NCBI GenBank assembly: GCA_964479535.1
Contig: CAYZMM010000029.1
Coordinates: 7,634 to 71,633 of the forward strand
DNA from: S015-6 sp964479535
GTDB taxonomy: Bacteria > Desulfobacterota > DSWW01
DNA: 64,000 nt
Reading direction: 5' to 3'
Positions 34,708-45,173 of the stretch are shown in pieces. Position 1 is the first letter of the stretch. Every line of letters starts with the position of its first letter. A program made the position numbers and the translations under genes. Below the pieces are notes generated by a model, which was given only the letters and a program-made list of their open reading frames with translations, did not search any database and was not told the DNA's origin.

Positions 34708-35769
34708 ATGACCCAACTCATCCTCGTCGTCTTCGCGGTTCTCAGCATCTCCTTCCTGTGTTCCCTGCTCGAGGCCGTTCTTCTCACCATGACGCGCCCG
34801 TACATCCAGACCCTCATCGATCAGAAGAACCGATCGGGCCTGACGCTCCTCAGGCTGAAGGAGGGAATCGAAGAGCCGATTTCCGCGATCCTAACCCTGA
34901 ACACGATCGCCCACACGGTGGGCGCCACCATTGCCGGTGCCCTGGCGCTGCAGGTCTTCGGGTCCGAATGGATGGCCCTCTTCTCCGCCGTCCTGGCCTT
35001 CCTCGTGCTCACCTTCTCCGAGATCATCCCGAAGACCCTGGGAGCCCACTACTGGAAGTCCCTCGGACCCTTCTCCGCTTACCTGCTCAAGGGGATGGTC
35101 ATCCTCCAGAAACCCCTGATCGTCCCGATGAACGCCATGTCTCGCTGGCTGCGAAAGGGGGCCGCCCTGCCCCCCATGAGCAAGGAGGAGATCCGGAACA
35201 CGTTTCGGATCGGCTACTTCCTGGGGATTCTTCAACCCCCGGAATTCGAAATCATGGAGAACCTCTTCCGACTGCGATCGGTTCAGGTCAAAGACATCAT
35301 GACTCCCCGCACCGTGGCCTTCTGGCTGCCCCCTGACCAGACGATCGGCGAGCTCTTCGAGCAGCGAAAAGATCTCGCCTTCTCACGCATCCCCCTTTAC
35401 AACGCCCATGAAAACACGATCGATGGCATCGTTCTGCGTCGAGACATCATGACCAAGTTCGCAGAGCAGGAGACCGACGTGGAGCTGAAGACCCTGGCCC
35501 GGACCCCGGAATTCATCATCGAGAAGATGAGCGTTTACAAGCTCCTCAACCTCCTCATCACCCACGGGATCCACCTCGCGATCGTGCTGAACGAATACGG
35601 GGACTTCGCGGGCATCGTGACCATGGAAGACGCCTTCGAAACGCTGCTCGGCAAGGAGATCGTCGACGAGTTCGACGAAGTGGTCGACATGAGAGAGCTT
35701 GCCCGGAAGAAGAGGTCCCGCTTCACGCGGAAGACCCGGACACAGGAGAACACCGAGCTGAAGGAATAG
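34708..35769 (+). CDS. CNNM/DUF21 and CBS-domain membrane protein (CorC-like)
   Basis: 353 residues from the ATG at 34708. Residues 1-160 form the DUF21 transmembrane domain (ILVVFAVLSISFLCSLLEA, NTIAHTVGATIAGALA and FSEIIPKTLGAHYW). Two CBS motifs follow (DIMTPRTVAFWLPPDQTI, then ILNEYGDFAGIVTMEDAFE-like). These proteins are magnesium/cobalt transport-related. The gene is followed within ten bases by a GH13 gene on the same strand. Confidence 0.85.
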   Translation: MTQLILVVFAVLSISFLCSLLEAVLLTMTRPYIQTLIDQKNRSGLTLLRLKEGIEEPISAILTLNTIAHTVGATIAGALALQVFGSEWMALFSAVLAFLVLTFSEIIPKTLGAHYWKSLGPFSAYLLKGMVILQKPLIVPMNAMSRWLRKGAALPPMSKEEIRNTFRIGYFLGILQPPEFEIMENLFRLRSVQVKDIMTPRTVAFWLPPDQTIGELFEQRKDLAFSRIPLYNAHENTIDGIVLRRDIMTKFAEQETDVELKTLARTPEFIIEKMSVYKLLNLLITHGIHLAIVLNEYGDFAGIVTMEDAFETLLGKEIVDEFDEVVDMRELARKKRSRFTRKTRTQENTELKE

Positions 35770-35775
35770 GCGGTC

Positions 35776-37287
35776 ATGAACACCCTGCCGAGGCACCCGA
35801 ATCTTTACGAGATCAATGGCCGGGTCTGGCTCGAAACCCTTTCGCGCCAGGTCGGCCACCGAATCACGCTCGCCCAGATCCCTCCCGAAGAGTGGGCCCG
35901 ACTCAAGGATCTGGGGATGGATATCCTCTGGCTCATGGGCGTGTGGCTGCCCAGCCCCCAGGGGGTCCGAATCGCACGGAGCCACCCCGACCTGCAGGAG
36001 GCCTACCGCCAGGCCCTGCCGGATTTCACGCCGGACGACGTGATCGGATCCCCTTATGCCATTGCCGACTACCGACCCGATCCCGCCCTCGGAACCGAGG
36101 AGGACCTTCTCCAGGCCGGTGAGAGCCTGCGAGAGGCGGGGCTTGCACTCGTGCTGGACTTCGTGCCGAACCACACCGCCCGCGACCATCCCTGGGTACG
36201 CACCCACCCGGAACGCTACGTGCACGCCACAGACTCTTCCGGGTTCGGCCCGGGGGAGGCCTTCGAGACGAGGTGCAAGGACGGCACGAAGAGATGGATC
36301 GCCCACGGACGCGATCCCTATTTTCCACCCTGGACGGACACGGCCCAGATCTTCCCCCTCCGAGAGGAAACCCGGGCCGCCGCTGCCCGACAACTGCTCC
36401 GAATCGCCCGGTTCTGCGACGGCCTCCGGTGTGACATGGCCATGCTCGTACAGAACCGCGTCTTCGAACAGACCTGGCGGCCCTGGATGGAAGCCGAGGG
36501 CCATCGCGTACCGGAGAAGGAGTACTGGGAGGAGGTCCTGACCGCCCTGAGGAAAGAGCGCCCGGATTTTCTTCTCATGGGCGAGGTGTACTGGGGCCTC
36601 GAGCCGGACCTCCTGCAGGTCGGATTCGACTACGTGTACGACAAGCCCGGCTACGACCGCCTGAGGGACTTCGACATGATGGGTTACAAGCAGGGTCTCT
36701 ACGAAGAGGGCGAGCAGCGTTCGCGCCGTGTCCGATTCCTGGAGAATCACGACGAGGATCGCCTGGCGGCCGCCTTCCCGGCCGAGGCTCTCCGAAGCAC
36801 AGCCGTGCTCCACGCCCTCTCGCCCGGCCTGCGGCTCTTTCACCACGGCCAGCTCGAAGGGCTCAAGACCCGCCTGCCCGTGCAACTCGGCCGGGAACCG
36901 GACGAGGAACCCGATCCGGACGTGGTCTCCTTCTACCGGGGTTTGCTCGCCGTAACCAAGGAGCCGGCCTTCAAAGAGGGCGACGCCTTCGTGCTGCCCG
37001 TGTTGCCCGCATTCGAAGGGGATGAGGGGTTCCGGCCGGTCGTCGGCTTCGCCTACCGGCACGGCAAGGAGGTCGGCCTGGCCGCCGTCAACCAGAGCGG
37101 GCGGACCGCCTCGGCCTATCTTCGGTTCCCCGGCGGATTCTGGCAGGGGTGGAGCCGGGTGGAGTTGCGCGAGAGGCTCGCCGAGCCGAAGGAGACCTAC
37201 GTGCGCGAATCCCAGGAGCTGGAGGCGAAAGGCCTCTACGTGCGTCTGGACCCTTACGGGTTTCACCTTCTGACCGTCTCCAGATGA
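35776..37287 (+). CDS. Glycoside hydrolase family 13 (alpha-amylase-like) enzyme
   Basis: 503 residues, no signal peptide. The four GH13 regions are visible: LVLDFVPNHTARDH (region I), GLRCDMAML (nucleophile Asp, region II), FLLMGEVYWG (acid/base Glu, region III) and RFLENHDEDRLA (region IV). A beta-rich C-terminal domain ends with LDPYGFHLLTVS. It probably acts on intracellular alpha-glucans or transfers maltosyl units. The exact subfamily is not assigned. Confidence 0.85.
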   Translation: MNTLPRHPNLYEINGRVWLETLSRQVGHRITLAQIPPEEWARLKDLGMDILWLMGVWLPSPQGVRIARSHPDLQEAYRQALPDFTPDDVIGSPYAIADYRPDPALGTEEDLLQAGESLREAGLALVLDFVPNHTARDHPWVRTHPERYVHATDSSGFGPGEAFETRCKDGTKRWIAHGRDPYFPPWTDTAQIFPLREETRAAAARQLLRIARFCDGLRCDMAMLVQNRVFEQTWRPWMEAEGHRVPEKEYWEEVLTALRKERPDFLLMGEVYWGLEPDLLQVGFDYVYDKPGYDRLRDFDMMGYKQGLYEEGEQRSRRVRFLENHDEDRLAAAFPAEALRSTAVLHALSPGLRLFHHGQLEGLKTRLPVQLGREPDEEPDPDVVSFYRGLLAVTKEPAFKEGDAFVLPVLPAFEGDEGFRPVVGFAYRHGKEVGLAAVNQSGRTASAYLRFPGGFWQGWSRVELRERLAEPKETYVRESQELEAKGLYVRLDPYGFHLLTVSR

Positions 37288-37413
37288 ACACGTTGAACAT
37301 ACATTGCACGAGAGGGACACGGCCTTGAGAAGATCCTGAAAAGCCCCGCCCGCTGGATCTGAACCGGCTGAGACAGGAAGCCTCGACCTGAGCACGAAAG
37401 GAGGAGTCTGACG

Positions 37414-38184
37414 ATGGTGCAGAGGGAAGCGAACGGCATTGCCTATGTTGCGTCCGAGTGGCCGCTGGAAGCGGCCAAACCGACAGTGATTTGCATCCAC
37501 GGTGCCGGCGGTTCGCACGTCCTCTGGCAGGGACAGGTGGCCGGCATGGCGGAAAAGGCCAATGTCGTAGCCGTCGACCTGCCCGGCCACGGGGAGAGCG
37601 CGGAGGACGGCATGGGATCGATCGAGGACTACGCACGAGCCGTTGCCGATTTCATCCGGGCCATCGACGCGCCCTACCCGGTTCCTTGCGGGCTCAGCAT
37701 GGGAGGAGCGATCACCCAGCAATTACTGCTCGACCGCCCGGAACTCTGCCGAGCGGGGGTGCTCATCGGCACCGGGGCCCGCCTGCGGGTCATGCCCGTC
37801 ATTCTGCAGACCATCGAACAAAACTTCGCCGGCTACATCGACTCGTTCATCGCCTTTGCCGCCTCGGAAAAGACGGACCCTGAACGGCTCCGACCCATTG
37901 CAGAGGCAACGGCCAGATGCAGGCCGGCGGTCGCCCTCGGCGATTTCAAGGCCTGCGACGCCTTCGACGTGATGGGGCGGCTGCCGTCGATCCAGGCGCC
38001 CGTGCTGGTCATCACCTCGGAAGAGGACAAGCTCACCCCGCCCAAGTACGGCGCCTTTCTGGAGGAGAAGATTCCGAATGCCACGAGGGTGCACATTCAG
38101 GAGGCCGGCCACCTGGTTCCGGCGGAGAAGCCGGACGAGGTGAACCGGGCGATCCTGAATTTCCTGGGTCGGGCAGGTCTTTGA
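37414..38184 (+). CDS. Alpha/beta-hydrolase
   Basis: 256 residues, with AAGGAGG nine bases upstream of the ATG. The fold is shown by ICIHGAGGSHVLW (oxyanion loop), the nucleophile elbow CGLSMGGA, an acidic strand (VITSEEDKLTPPKYG) and the catalytic His in IQEAGHLVPAEKP. It could be an esterase, thioesterase or C-C hydrolase. It stands after the GH13 gene and before a PAS sensor gene, with no clear functional tie. Confidence 0.85.
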   Translation: MVQREANGIAYVASEWPLEAAKPTVICIHGAGGSHVLWQGQVAGMAEKANVVAVDLPGHGESAEDGMGSIEDYARAVADFIRAIDAPYPVPCGLSMGGAITQQLLLDRPELCRAGVLIGTGARLRVMPVILQTIEQNFAGYIDSFIAFAASEKTDPERLRPIAEATARCRPAVALGDFKACDAFDVMGRLPSIQAPVLVITSEEDKLTPPKYGAFLEEKIPNATRVHIQEAGHLVPAEKPDEVNRAILNFLGRAGL

Positions 38185-38274
38185 CGGAATGACGCTTTGT
38201 GCCACACGGGACCGGTTCATTCTAATTCTTGACACATTCCTTCGGAGTTCCTAATCTATGTGGGGGTATCCTTC

Positions 38275-40203
38275 ATGTCTCAATTCTCCCTGATCCCACA
38301 CGGGGCACACGCTCATCCGGGTTCCGAGAAGAGCATGTTTCTCGTCCTCGATGATGCGGGGGGCATTGCCTTTCTGAGCGATGAGGGACGAAACCTGCTC
38401 GGACTGGGACGGAAGGAGGTGATCGGCACGAACTGGTTCGACAGGTTCGTTGCCGCCAAAGACCGAACGAGGGCCCTACACACATTCCGCGAACTCATGT
38501 CCGGAAACCTGGAGCCCCACGCATATCTTGAATGCCACTTCCTCACGCAGAAAGGCGAAAAGCGGGTGTTCGCATGGCACAACACGACCCTTCGTGATGA
38601 CACGGGGAAGATCTCCGGCACGCTGAGTTTCTGTGAAGACATTACGGTTCAACGAGGGCTGGACGAAGCACTACGTGCAGACGAGGAAAGTTTCAAGACC
38701 TTCGTGAATACCGTGCCGGCTGCCATCGCGCTTTTGGACATGGAGGGCAAGCTGCTCTCGTGCAACCCGACCACGCAGATTGTCACCGGCTACAGGGCGG
38801 AACACCTGGAGGGACAGCTGTTCCACGACATGATCGCACTGGACACGGACCACGCACGCCGCATCAAGGAATGCTTTGAGGAGATCGCCCGGGGAGACGG
38901 GAAGGACGCCTACGACCTCAAGATCAAGCACCGGGACGGCACGACACGGCTCCTCGACGTCAAGCACAGAAAGCTCACGCTGCCTGCGGGCGTGCCCCCC
39001 GTGCTGATCGTTGCAAGGGATGTCACGGAGCGCAGACGCGCCGAGGAAGCACTGCGCAAGATTTAGGACGCTGCGGTCGATTTCGTCGAATCGAGGACGG
39101 AAGGGGATATCTACGAATTCATCGGCAGGACTTTGAAGGATCTCGTGGGCGATGCCGTCGTGTCGGTCAACGCCGTCGATCCGGAGCAGGCCTTCCTGGA
39201 GAACCGCATCATCCTCGGTATCGGGCCGGGCGACCTCGAGTGGGTCGCCAATCAGATAGGAGAGCAGATTCTCGGCATATCCTTCGTGGAAATCGAAGAA
39301 GAGATCCTGGCCAAACTCTTCTCCGGAAGACTTCAGAAGCTGGAGGAAGGCCTGTACGGAAACCTGTTCCACCGGGTTCCCAGATCCACCTGCCTCGCGA
39401 TCGAACAGCGCCTGGGGGTGAAGGACGTCTGGACCGTTGGATTCCGTCGGGGGAAGAAGCTCTTTGGCAACGCCAGTCTCTTCACGCTTGGACAGACCCG
39501 GCTAAACAGGGAGGTGGTGGAAACATTTGTCAATCTGGCCTCCGTCGCCCTCGAGCGCAGACATGCGGAGAACGAGTTGCGCAAGAGCGAGGAACGCTTC
39601 AGGGGCATTTACTCGCACTCCCCCATCGGGATCGAATTGTACGATTCCCACGGCAGGATGATCGATGCAAACCCGGCGTGTCTCGACATCTTCGGCGTCC
39701 ACCGTGCCTACGCCCTCATGGGCTTCGACCTCTTCCGTGACCCGAATGTCCCGGAATAGCAGAAGGAGCGCCTCAAGAGGGCGGAGCCGCTTCGATTCGA
39801 ATCCATGTTTGATTTCGAACTCGTAAGGGAGAAGTCCCTCTACGACACATCGAAACGTGGCCGGATCTTCCTCGACTGCCTGATCACGCCGATGAAACAC
39901 CCGGACGGCTCGCCTCGCGGGTTCCTCGTCCACGTTCGTGAGATCACGGACCGGAAGAAGGCCGAAGAGGAGCGTGAAAGACTGATTGCCGAACTCCAGG
40001 AGGCCATGTCAAAGGTAAAGTTCCTGAGCGGCATGCTGCCGATCTGCTCGAACTGCAAGAAGGTCCGCGATGACCATGGATACTGGCACCAGGTGGAGTC
40101 CTACATTCGAGACCATTCAGAGGCGGAATTCACCCACGGCATCTGCCCCGAATGTGCTGTGAAGCTGTACCCAGATTACTTCTCGACCGACAAGGAGTCG
40201 TGA
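38275..40203 (+). pseudogene. PAS/GAF sensor gene interrupted by two in-frame TAG codons
   Basis: One frame runs from the ATG at 38275 to TGA at 40201-40203 (643 codons), broken only by TAG at 39064-39066 and 39757-39759. Two PAS domains precede the first TAG. A GAF-like domain and a third PAS follow, then the second TAG, then the rest of that PAS. The C-terminus is a Cys-rich module (ICSNCKKVRDDHGYWHQVES, later HGICPECAVKLYPDYF) seen at the ends of many deltaproteobacterial sensors. There is no kinase domain. Apart from the two ambers the sequence looks undamaged, so it may be recently inactivated or read through. Confidence 0.75.
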
Positions 40204-40306
40204 TCGTGCCCAACGGTCATATCAAACGGGAACACCCACGGAGACTTGAATTTCTTTGGCGTCGGAACGTGAACCCGAGCCCTCTACCTGTCCGGAGATA
40301 CGGCCG

Positions 40307-43300
40307 CTATCGTTCGTTCAATGCCTCCCGGACCTTCTTTGCCAGGTCTTTCTTGGAAAACGGCTTCTGCATGAAACAAATCCCCTCTTCGAGCACCCCA
40401 TGATGCGCAATTACGTTTGCCGTGTAGCCGGACATGAACAGGACCCTTAGTCCCGGAAAGAACAAACGCATCTCTTCGGCCAAATCCCTTCCGTTCATGT
40501 CGGGCATGACCACGTCGGTGATCAGCAGTTCTATTTCATCTTCCGAATTCTCGGCCAGAGCCATCGCCTCTCCCGGGGTGCGAGCCTCCAACACCCTGTA
40601 ATTCAGATCCGAAAGCATCGTTCGTCCCAGTTTGAGTATCGGCACTTCGTCCTCTACCAGCAGTACGGTTTCGCCTTCGCCTCGTGGGGATTCCTCATCT
40701 TCGATCGAATCAACCGGGCCTGTGTAATCACCCTGTCTAGGCAGATAGACCCTGAAGGTTGTCCCCTTTTCAAGCTCACTGTAGACTTTCAAAAAACCTT
40801 CATTTTGCTTGACAATGCCGTACACCGTGGAAAGCCCCAATCCCGTGCCTTCGCCGACGTCCTTCGTGGTGAAAAAGGGGTCAAACACCTTGTCCAGAGT
40901 TTCCTTGTCCATACCACACCCGTCATCGCTCACGGCCAGCATGACGAAGTCCCCGGGAACAAAGCCTCCGTGGTCCGCACAGTAAGCCTGGTCGAAGCTG
41001 ACATTCTTTGTTTCGATTGTGACCCTGCCCACACCATTTATGGCATCCCGGGCATTGACACATAGATTGGCCATAATTTGATCGACCTGGGAGGGGTCCA
41101 TCTTTACCACCCCCAAGTCCCCGTCGGGCAGCCAGGCGAGATCGATGTCTTCGCCTATGAGCCGCCTCAGCATCTTGAGCATACCTTCCACGGTCTCATT
41201 CAAGTCGAGAATCCTCGGCGTAATGGTCTGCTTGCGCGCGAAAGCCAGGAGCTGCCGGGTGATATCCGTGGAGCGTTTCGCCGCTGCGGATATCTCCCGC
41301 AGATCTTCGTAAATGGCTTCTCCCGGAGTAACCTTGCCCATGGCGAGTTCCGTGTAGCCGATGATCAGGCTGAGCATATTGTTGTAATCATGGGCAACAC
41401 CTCCGGCCAGCCGGCCCACGGATTCCATCTTCTGGGCCTGGCTGAGCTGATTCTGAAGATTCCTGCTCTCCGATATGTCCTGAACGGTGGAAATCATCAA
41501 CCCCTGCTCGTAAAGGGGGATGTTCTTGGCGGCAACCGTTCTTTTCTGGCCATCTTGGCCGGCAACTTCGATTCCCTCCCAAACCATCCTTTTCGGGTCG
41601 CCGGATCTCGTATCTTGAAGGATCTGTGTCCTGATCTTTTCACGGTAGGCTTCATCGGGATACACTTTTTCGAAGAATGCTTCGACGTCCTTGAGTTCCT
41701 CCTTGGGCCACCCGTAGATTTCTTCGAATCTATTGTTTACATAGGCTGCGCTCCCCTCATCGATGTAATTCACAGCCAAGCCAATGGGGAGATTGTCCAG
41801 AATCGTCCGGATGAACTGGTTTTGATCATAGAGGGACTGTTCGGCCCGCTTTTGTTCCGTGATGTCCTGAATATTCCCGTGGACCTTGACAATCCGCCCT
41901 TCTTCCCAGACCGCCTGTCCTGAAGTGCGGATCCACAAATGTCTCCCTTTCGTGGAAACAAACCGGCATTCGATCGCGTAAGGTTCTCCCTCTTCGACAC
42001 ACCGGTTGAAGGCCGACAGGACTCGCGGACGATCCTCTTCCGCATAGCACTCCACGCTCCGATCAATGAAGGCCTTTCCGTCGACGAGTTCATCGTCCGT
42101 TTCCAGATCGTGAATACGATAGGTTTCTTCCGTCCAGAACATTTCCTCGCGGTACACGTCCCACTCCCAACCTCCGATCTTGCCGATGCGCTGAGCCGTG
42201 TTCAGTAGTCCTTCGCTTCTGTGCAGCGCGTCTTCCGTCGCCAGCCGGTCCATTGCAACCGCCACGAAATTCGCCACGGACCCCATCACCTCTATTTCTG
42301 CAGAGGCGAATCGAGGCCTCGATCGGCTGCCGAATGACAAGGTCCCGATCAGCCGGTCCTGAACAATCAACGGGTGGCAAACGTAACATTGAATGCCGTA
42401 CGACTTGATCAATTCAGTTACAGGATCGTCGCTGTTCAGAATGTCCTCGAAAATCATGCGTTGTCGATCCCGGGCCACACAGCCGCAAACCGCATTGCCG
42501 TGTTCGAGCCATTCGATTTCCCTTGAAGCCTCCTCCGGGATCCCTGCACAGGCATTCAAACGCATCTTCCCTATGGCCGGTTCCTCAAGGTAATTGAAGA
42601 AGGCTTGGCAACCGAGAAAATTCATTACCTGATGGCAAACCTCCTCAACAAGACTCTGTGGATCACCGCTCTGCAGCAGACGGGCCGCTGTCGCGGAAAG
42701 AAGTTCGTTGCGGCGATTGATCCAGGCGAGTCTACTTTCCGTCTCCTTGCGTTGCGTGATATCTTCCATTGCCGCCATGATGCCGATGAGGTCCCCCGCT
42801 GCATTTCGGATCGGGGCAACGGAAAGGCTTCCATCGAAAAGAATGCCGTCCTTTTTCGAACGCATCACCTCCTTGCCTGCGAAAGCCTCGCCTTCCAAAA
42901 CAAGCTCTCTCAGTTTCAGAAACTCTTCCTTCTTATCGGCAGGAACAATCGGAAGCGGTCTATCCAGGACTTCCTCGGCCTTCCACCCAAAGATCCTTTC
43001 TGCTGACTCATTCCAGGACAGTACACGACCCTCAAAATCGATGCTGTACAATGCCACGGGCGAGCATCCAATCATGGCCCGCTGGAATTCCTCGCTCTTT
43101 CGCAGGTCTTCCGTTCTCTTGGCTACCTGCCGACGCAGAGACCGGGACCACAACAGAGACCCCAGCAGGATGACCAGCAGTGGGCCGACGATAAAGGCCA
43201 CATAACGGGCGATTTCACTGAAATCAGGGCCGAGTCTCTCGTAAACCCCCATCCATTTCTCTTGGATCCGCTGATATTCGCCCGTTTCTTCCAATATCTC

Positions 43301-44686
43301 CAAACCTTCAATGAACTGTGAAAGCAGGGCTTGCCGGTTATTCGGAACCGCATAGCAATATCCAGGAGACAGGAAGGGGCGTTTCCCGACGCACAGGTCT
43401 TCCCAGCTGTATTCGTTGATCCAGAACAGTGCGGTCAAGCGCGCAACCACCGCACAGTCGTGTTTCCCTTTCGCCAGTTCCCGAAGCGCGTCCTCTTGAG
43501 CATCCGTAACGGACACCTGGTCTTCGAGCCCGTTTTCAACCACGAAGTCATGCATAATATCACCGCGCTGCACTACGATTCGCTTTCCCGACAATTCCTC
43601 GATCGTCGCAGGTTCAGGGCCCTCTCCTTCGCGCACAACACAGACATAGTGATTCACCGTGTGCGGCGGGGAAAAGTCAAAGGTCAAGTCGCGCCCGGTC
43701 GAGTACAGCATGCCCTGGATGGCATCGATTTCGTTTCTCGCCAGGGCGCTGCGAACTTCTTCCCAAGGCCCGAGCCGGATCTCGATATCAAGGCCTACCT
43801 CTTGGGCAATGGCCCGCGTCAGCTCCACATTGTATCCGGCCGGACGCCCCTTTTCGTCCAGGTATTCGTAGGGAGGGTAATTGTGATCCCCCCCGACAAT
43901 GATCCTACGATGAGTCGGCAGTTCCATGTGAGCGAACCACTTGGCGTGCAAACGCCTGTGCGTTCCGTTGGCGAAGACCAAGGCGAGTCCCTCGTTCAAC
44001 AGCGCCAGTGTATCCGGGTCCCCCTCTTTGACGGCGAAGCAGAAATCCTGTCTGAACCCCTCCACGGGCCGCGGGATGACCTGCAGGTTGGTAATTCCCG
44101 CCTCCTGAATCAGACGCAAGGCAACGAGACGCTGGATGAAGACGGCATCGTGTCGGCCCTCGGAGAGCCCCTGCAGGGCTTTGGCAAATGTGTTTGTCGT
44201 GCGGATGTCGATATGGCGTTCTTCCCGCCGCAAGAACTCCTCTGCGTTGTCGTCCTTCATCACCGCGACTTCACGGCCCTGCAAATCCTTCAGATCCTGA
44301 ATATCTTTCGTTCCCTCACGCACGACAATGGCACCGTGCAAAGTCATGTAGGGAAATGTGAAATCGAACAGGAATTCCCGTTCCGGGGTTCGGCCGACCA
44401 GGGGCAACGCTTGAATCTCGCCCCGCTGGAGCCACCGCATGACCTCGGCCCACGGCCCGGTTCGAAATGTGACATCGCGACCCATTGCTGCAAGAGCAGC
44501 GCGCATCAACTCAACCGAAAAACCGTTCGCTCGGCCGCCCTCGTCAACGATGGAAAAGGGCGGATAATCGATCTCGGCGGCGGATTGGACCGCGGGCGCC
44601 CCAGCCCCGGCTTCACTGACTGCGGTCGACAGGACGCAAACCGCCATGAGGGAGAAAAGGGAGATGAGGCCCAACAAACGAATCAT
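40307..44686 (-). CDS. Hybrid sensor histidine kinase with two solute-binding domains
   Basis: 1459 residues. A signal peptide (1-27) is followed by two SBP_bac_3-type periplasmic domains (about 35-255 and 260-500; IDYPPFSIVDEGGRANGF and DHNYPPYEYLDEKGRPAG). A transmembrane helix follows (about 508-530). Cytoplasmic PAS, GAF, PAS and PAS domains precede HisKA with His in LAGGVAHDYNNML. HATPase has NLCVNARDAI and GEGTGLGL, and the receiver has VLLVEDE, LLITDVVMPDMNG and QKPF. It senses an amino-acid-like ligand and passes phosphate to its receiver. No cognate output regulator lies beside it. Confidence 0.92.
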   Translation of the reverse strand: MIRLLGLISLFSLMAVCVLSTAVSEAGAGAPAVQSAAEIDYPPFSIVDEGGRANGFSVELMRAALAAMGRDVTFRTGPWAEVMRWLQRGEIQALPLVGRTPEREFLFDFTFPYMTLHGAIVVREGTKDIQDLKDLQGREVAVMKDDNAEEFLRREERHIDIRTTNTFAKALQGLSEGRHDAVFIQRLVALRLIQEAGITNLQVIPRPVEGFRQDFCFAVKEGDPDTLALLNEGLALVFANGTHRRLHAKWFAHMELPTHRRIIVGGDHNYPPYEYLDEKGRPAGYNVELTRAIAQEVGLDIEIRLGPWEEVRSALARNEIDAIQGMLYSTGRDLTFDFSPPHTVNHYVCVVREGEGPEPATIEELSGKRIVVQRGDIMHDFVVENGLEDQVSVTDAQEDALRELAKGKHDCAVVARLTALFWINEYSWEDLCVGKRPFLSPGYCYAVPNNRQALLSQFIEGLEILEETGEYQRIQEKWMGVYERLGPDFSEIARYVAFIVGPLLVILLGSLLWSRSLRRQVAKRTEDLRKSEEFQRAMIGCSPVALYSIDFEGRVLSWNESAERIFGWKAEEVLDRPLPIVPADKKEEFLKLRELVLEGEAFAGKEVMRSKKDGILFDGSLSVAPIRNAAGDLIGIMAAMEDITQRKETESRLAWINRRNELLSATAARLLQSGDPQSLVEEVCHQVMNFLGCQAFFNYLEEPAIGKMRLNACAGIPEEASREIEWLEHGNAVCGCVARDRQRMIFEDILNSDDPVTELIKSYGIQCYVCHPLIVQDRLIGTLSFGSRSRPRFASAEIEVMGSVANFVAVAMDRLATEDALHRSEGLLNTAQRIGKIGGWEWDVYREEMFWTEETYRIHDLETDDELVDGKAFIDRSVECYAEEDRPRVLSAFNRCVEEGEPYAIECRFVSTKGRHLWIRTSGQAVWEEGRIVKVHGNIQDITEQKRAEQSLYDQNQFIRTILDNLPIGLAVNYIDEGSAAYVNNRFEEIYGWPKEELKDVEAFFEKVYPDEAYREKIRTQILQDTRSGDPKRMVWEGIEVAGQDGQKRTVAAKNIPLYEQGLMISTVQDISESRNLQNQLSQAQKMESVGRLAGGVAHDYNNMLSLIIGYTELAMGKVTPGEAIYEDLREISAAAKRSTDITRQLLAFARKQTITPRILDLNETVEGMLKMLRRLIGEDIDLAWLPDGDLGVVKMDPSQVDQIMANLCVNARDAINGVGRVTIETKNVSFDQAYCADHGGFVPGDFVMLAVSDDGCGMDKETLDKVFDPFFTTKDVGEGTGLGLSTVYGIVKQNEGFLKVYSELEKGTTFRVYLPRQGDYTGPVDSIEDEESPRGEGETVLLVEDEVPILKLGRTMLSDLNYRVLEARTPGEAMALAENSEDEIELLITDVVMPDMNGRDLAEEMRLFFPGLRVLFMSGYTANVIAHHGVLEEGICFMQKPFSKKDLAKKVREALNER

Positions 44687-45173
44687 CTTATTTGTCGTCT
44701 CAGAAATAATATTATGTTGAGTGAGGACCAGGGATAACGTGAGCAGGAATCCATGATCGAGGCCGAATGAAAAGAACCTATTCGATACGATTGCTACCTG
44801 TCAAGACAAGAATCCCGCTCAAAACCTTGCGCGCGTGGGTGTACGTTTCGCGCCGGTGTTTTACGGCAGACCAGGATTCCGGTTCGCTCAGGAATTCCGC
44901 TTGGGATCTCCCGCGTCCCATTGCCGGGTTGAAGGCTTCGGGGAGGCTTTTCCCCAGGGGAATGAGCAAGCAGGGCCCAGTCCGAAAGATGGGACGCGGT
45001 AGGCACTCGGGCCATGGGATGCATGTTGCGGAGGGGGACAGCGGCCTGTCCGCGGATACGTCATATCTACCCATTCCACCCGGGAAAGGTGGTCAAGAGG
45101 GCTGGGCCGACGATCCGGTCCCAACCGTCCGGGAACCGGATCTCTGCTCTCAATCGATCGCGCTGCTTCACCG
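44687..45173. other. Gene-free stretch between hybrid kinase and small exported protein
   Basis: Nearly 490 bases. Only overlapping short frames on both strands occur, without a ribosome site or recognisable product. The kinase-proximal 80 bases are AT-richer (AATAATATTATG) and probably hold its promoter. I see no RNA gene here. Confidence 0.4.

Noticed and set aside
38275..40203. General reassignment of TAG to an amino acid in this organism
   Set aside because: At least a dozen genes here end at TAG where family length and the next gene's start agree with a normal stop (for example those ending at 759, 2383, 4357, 10682, 13256, 19658 and 25971).
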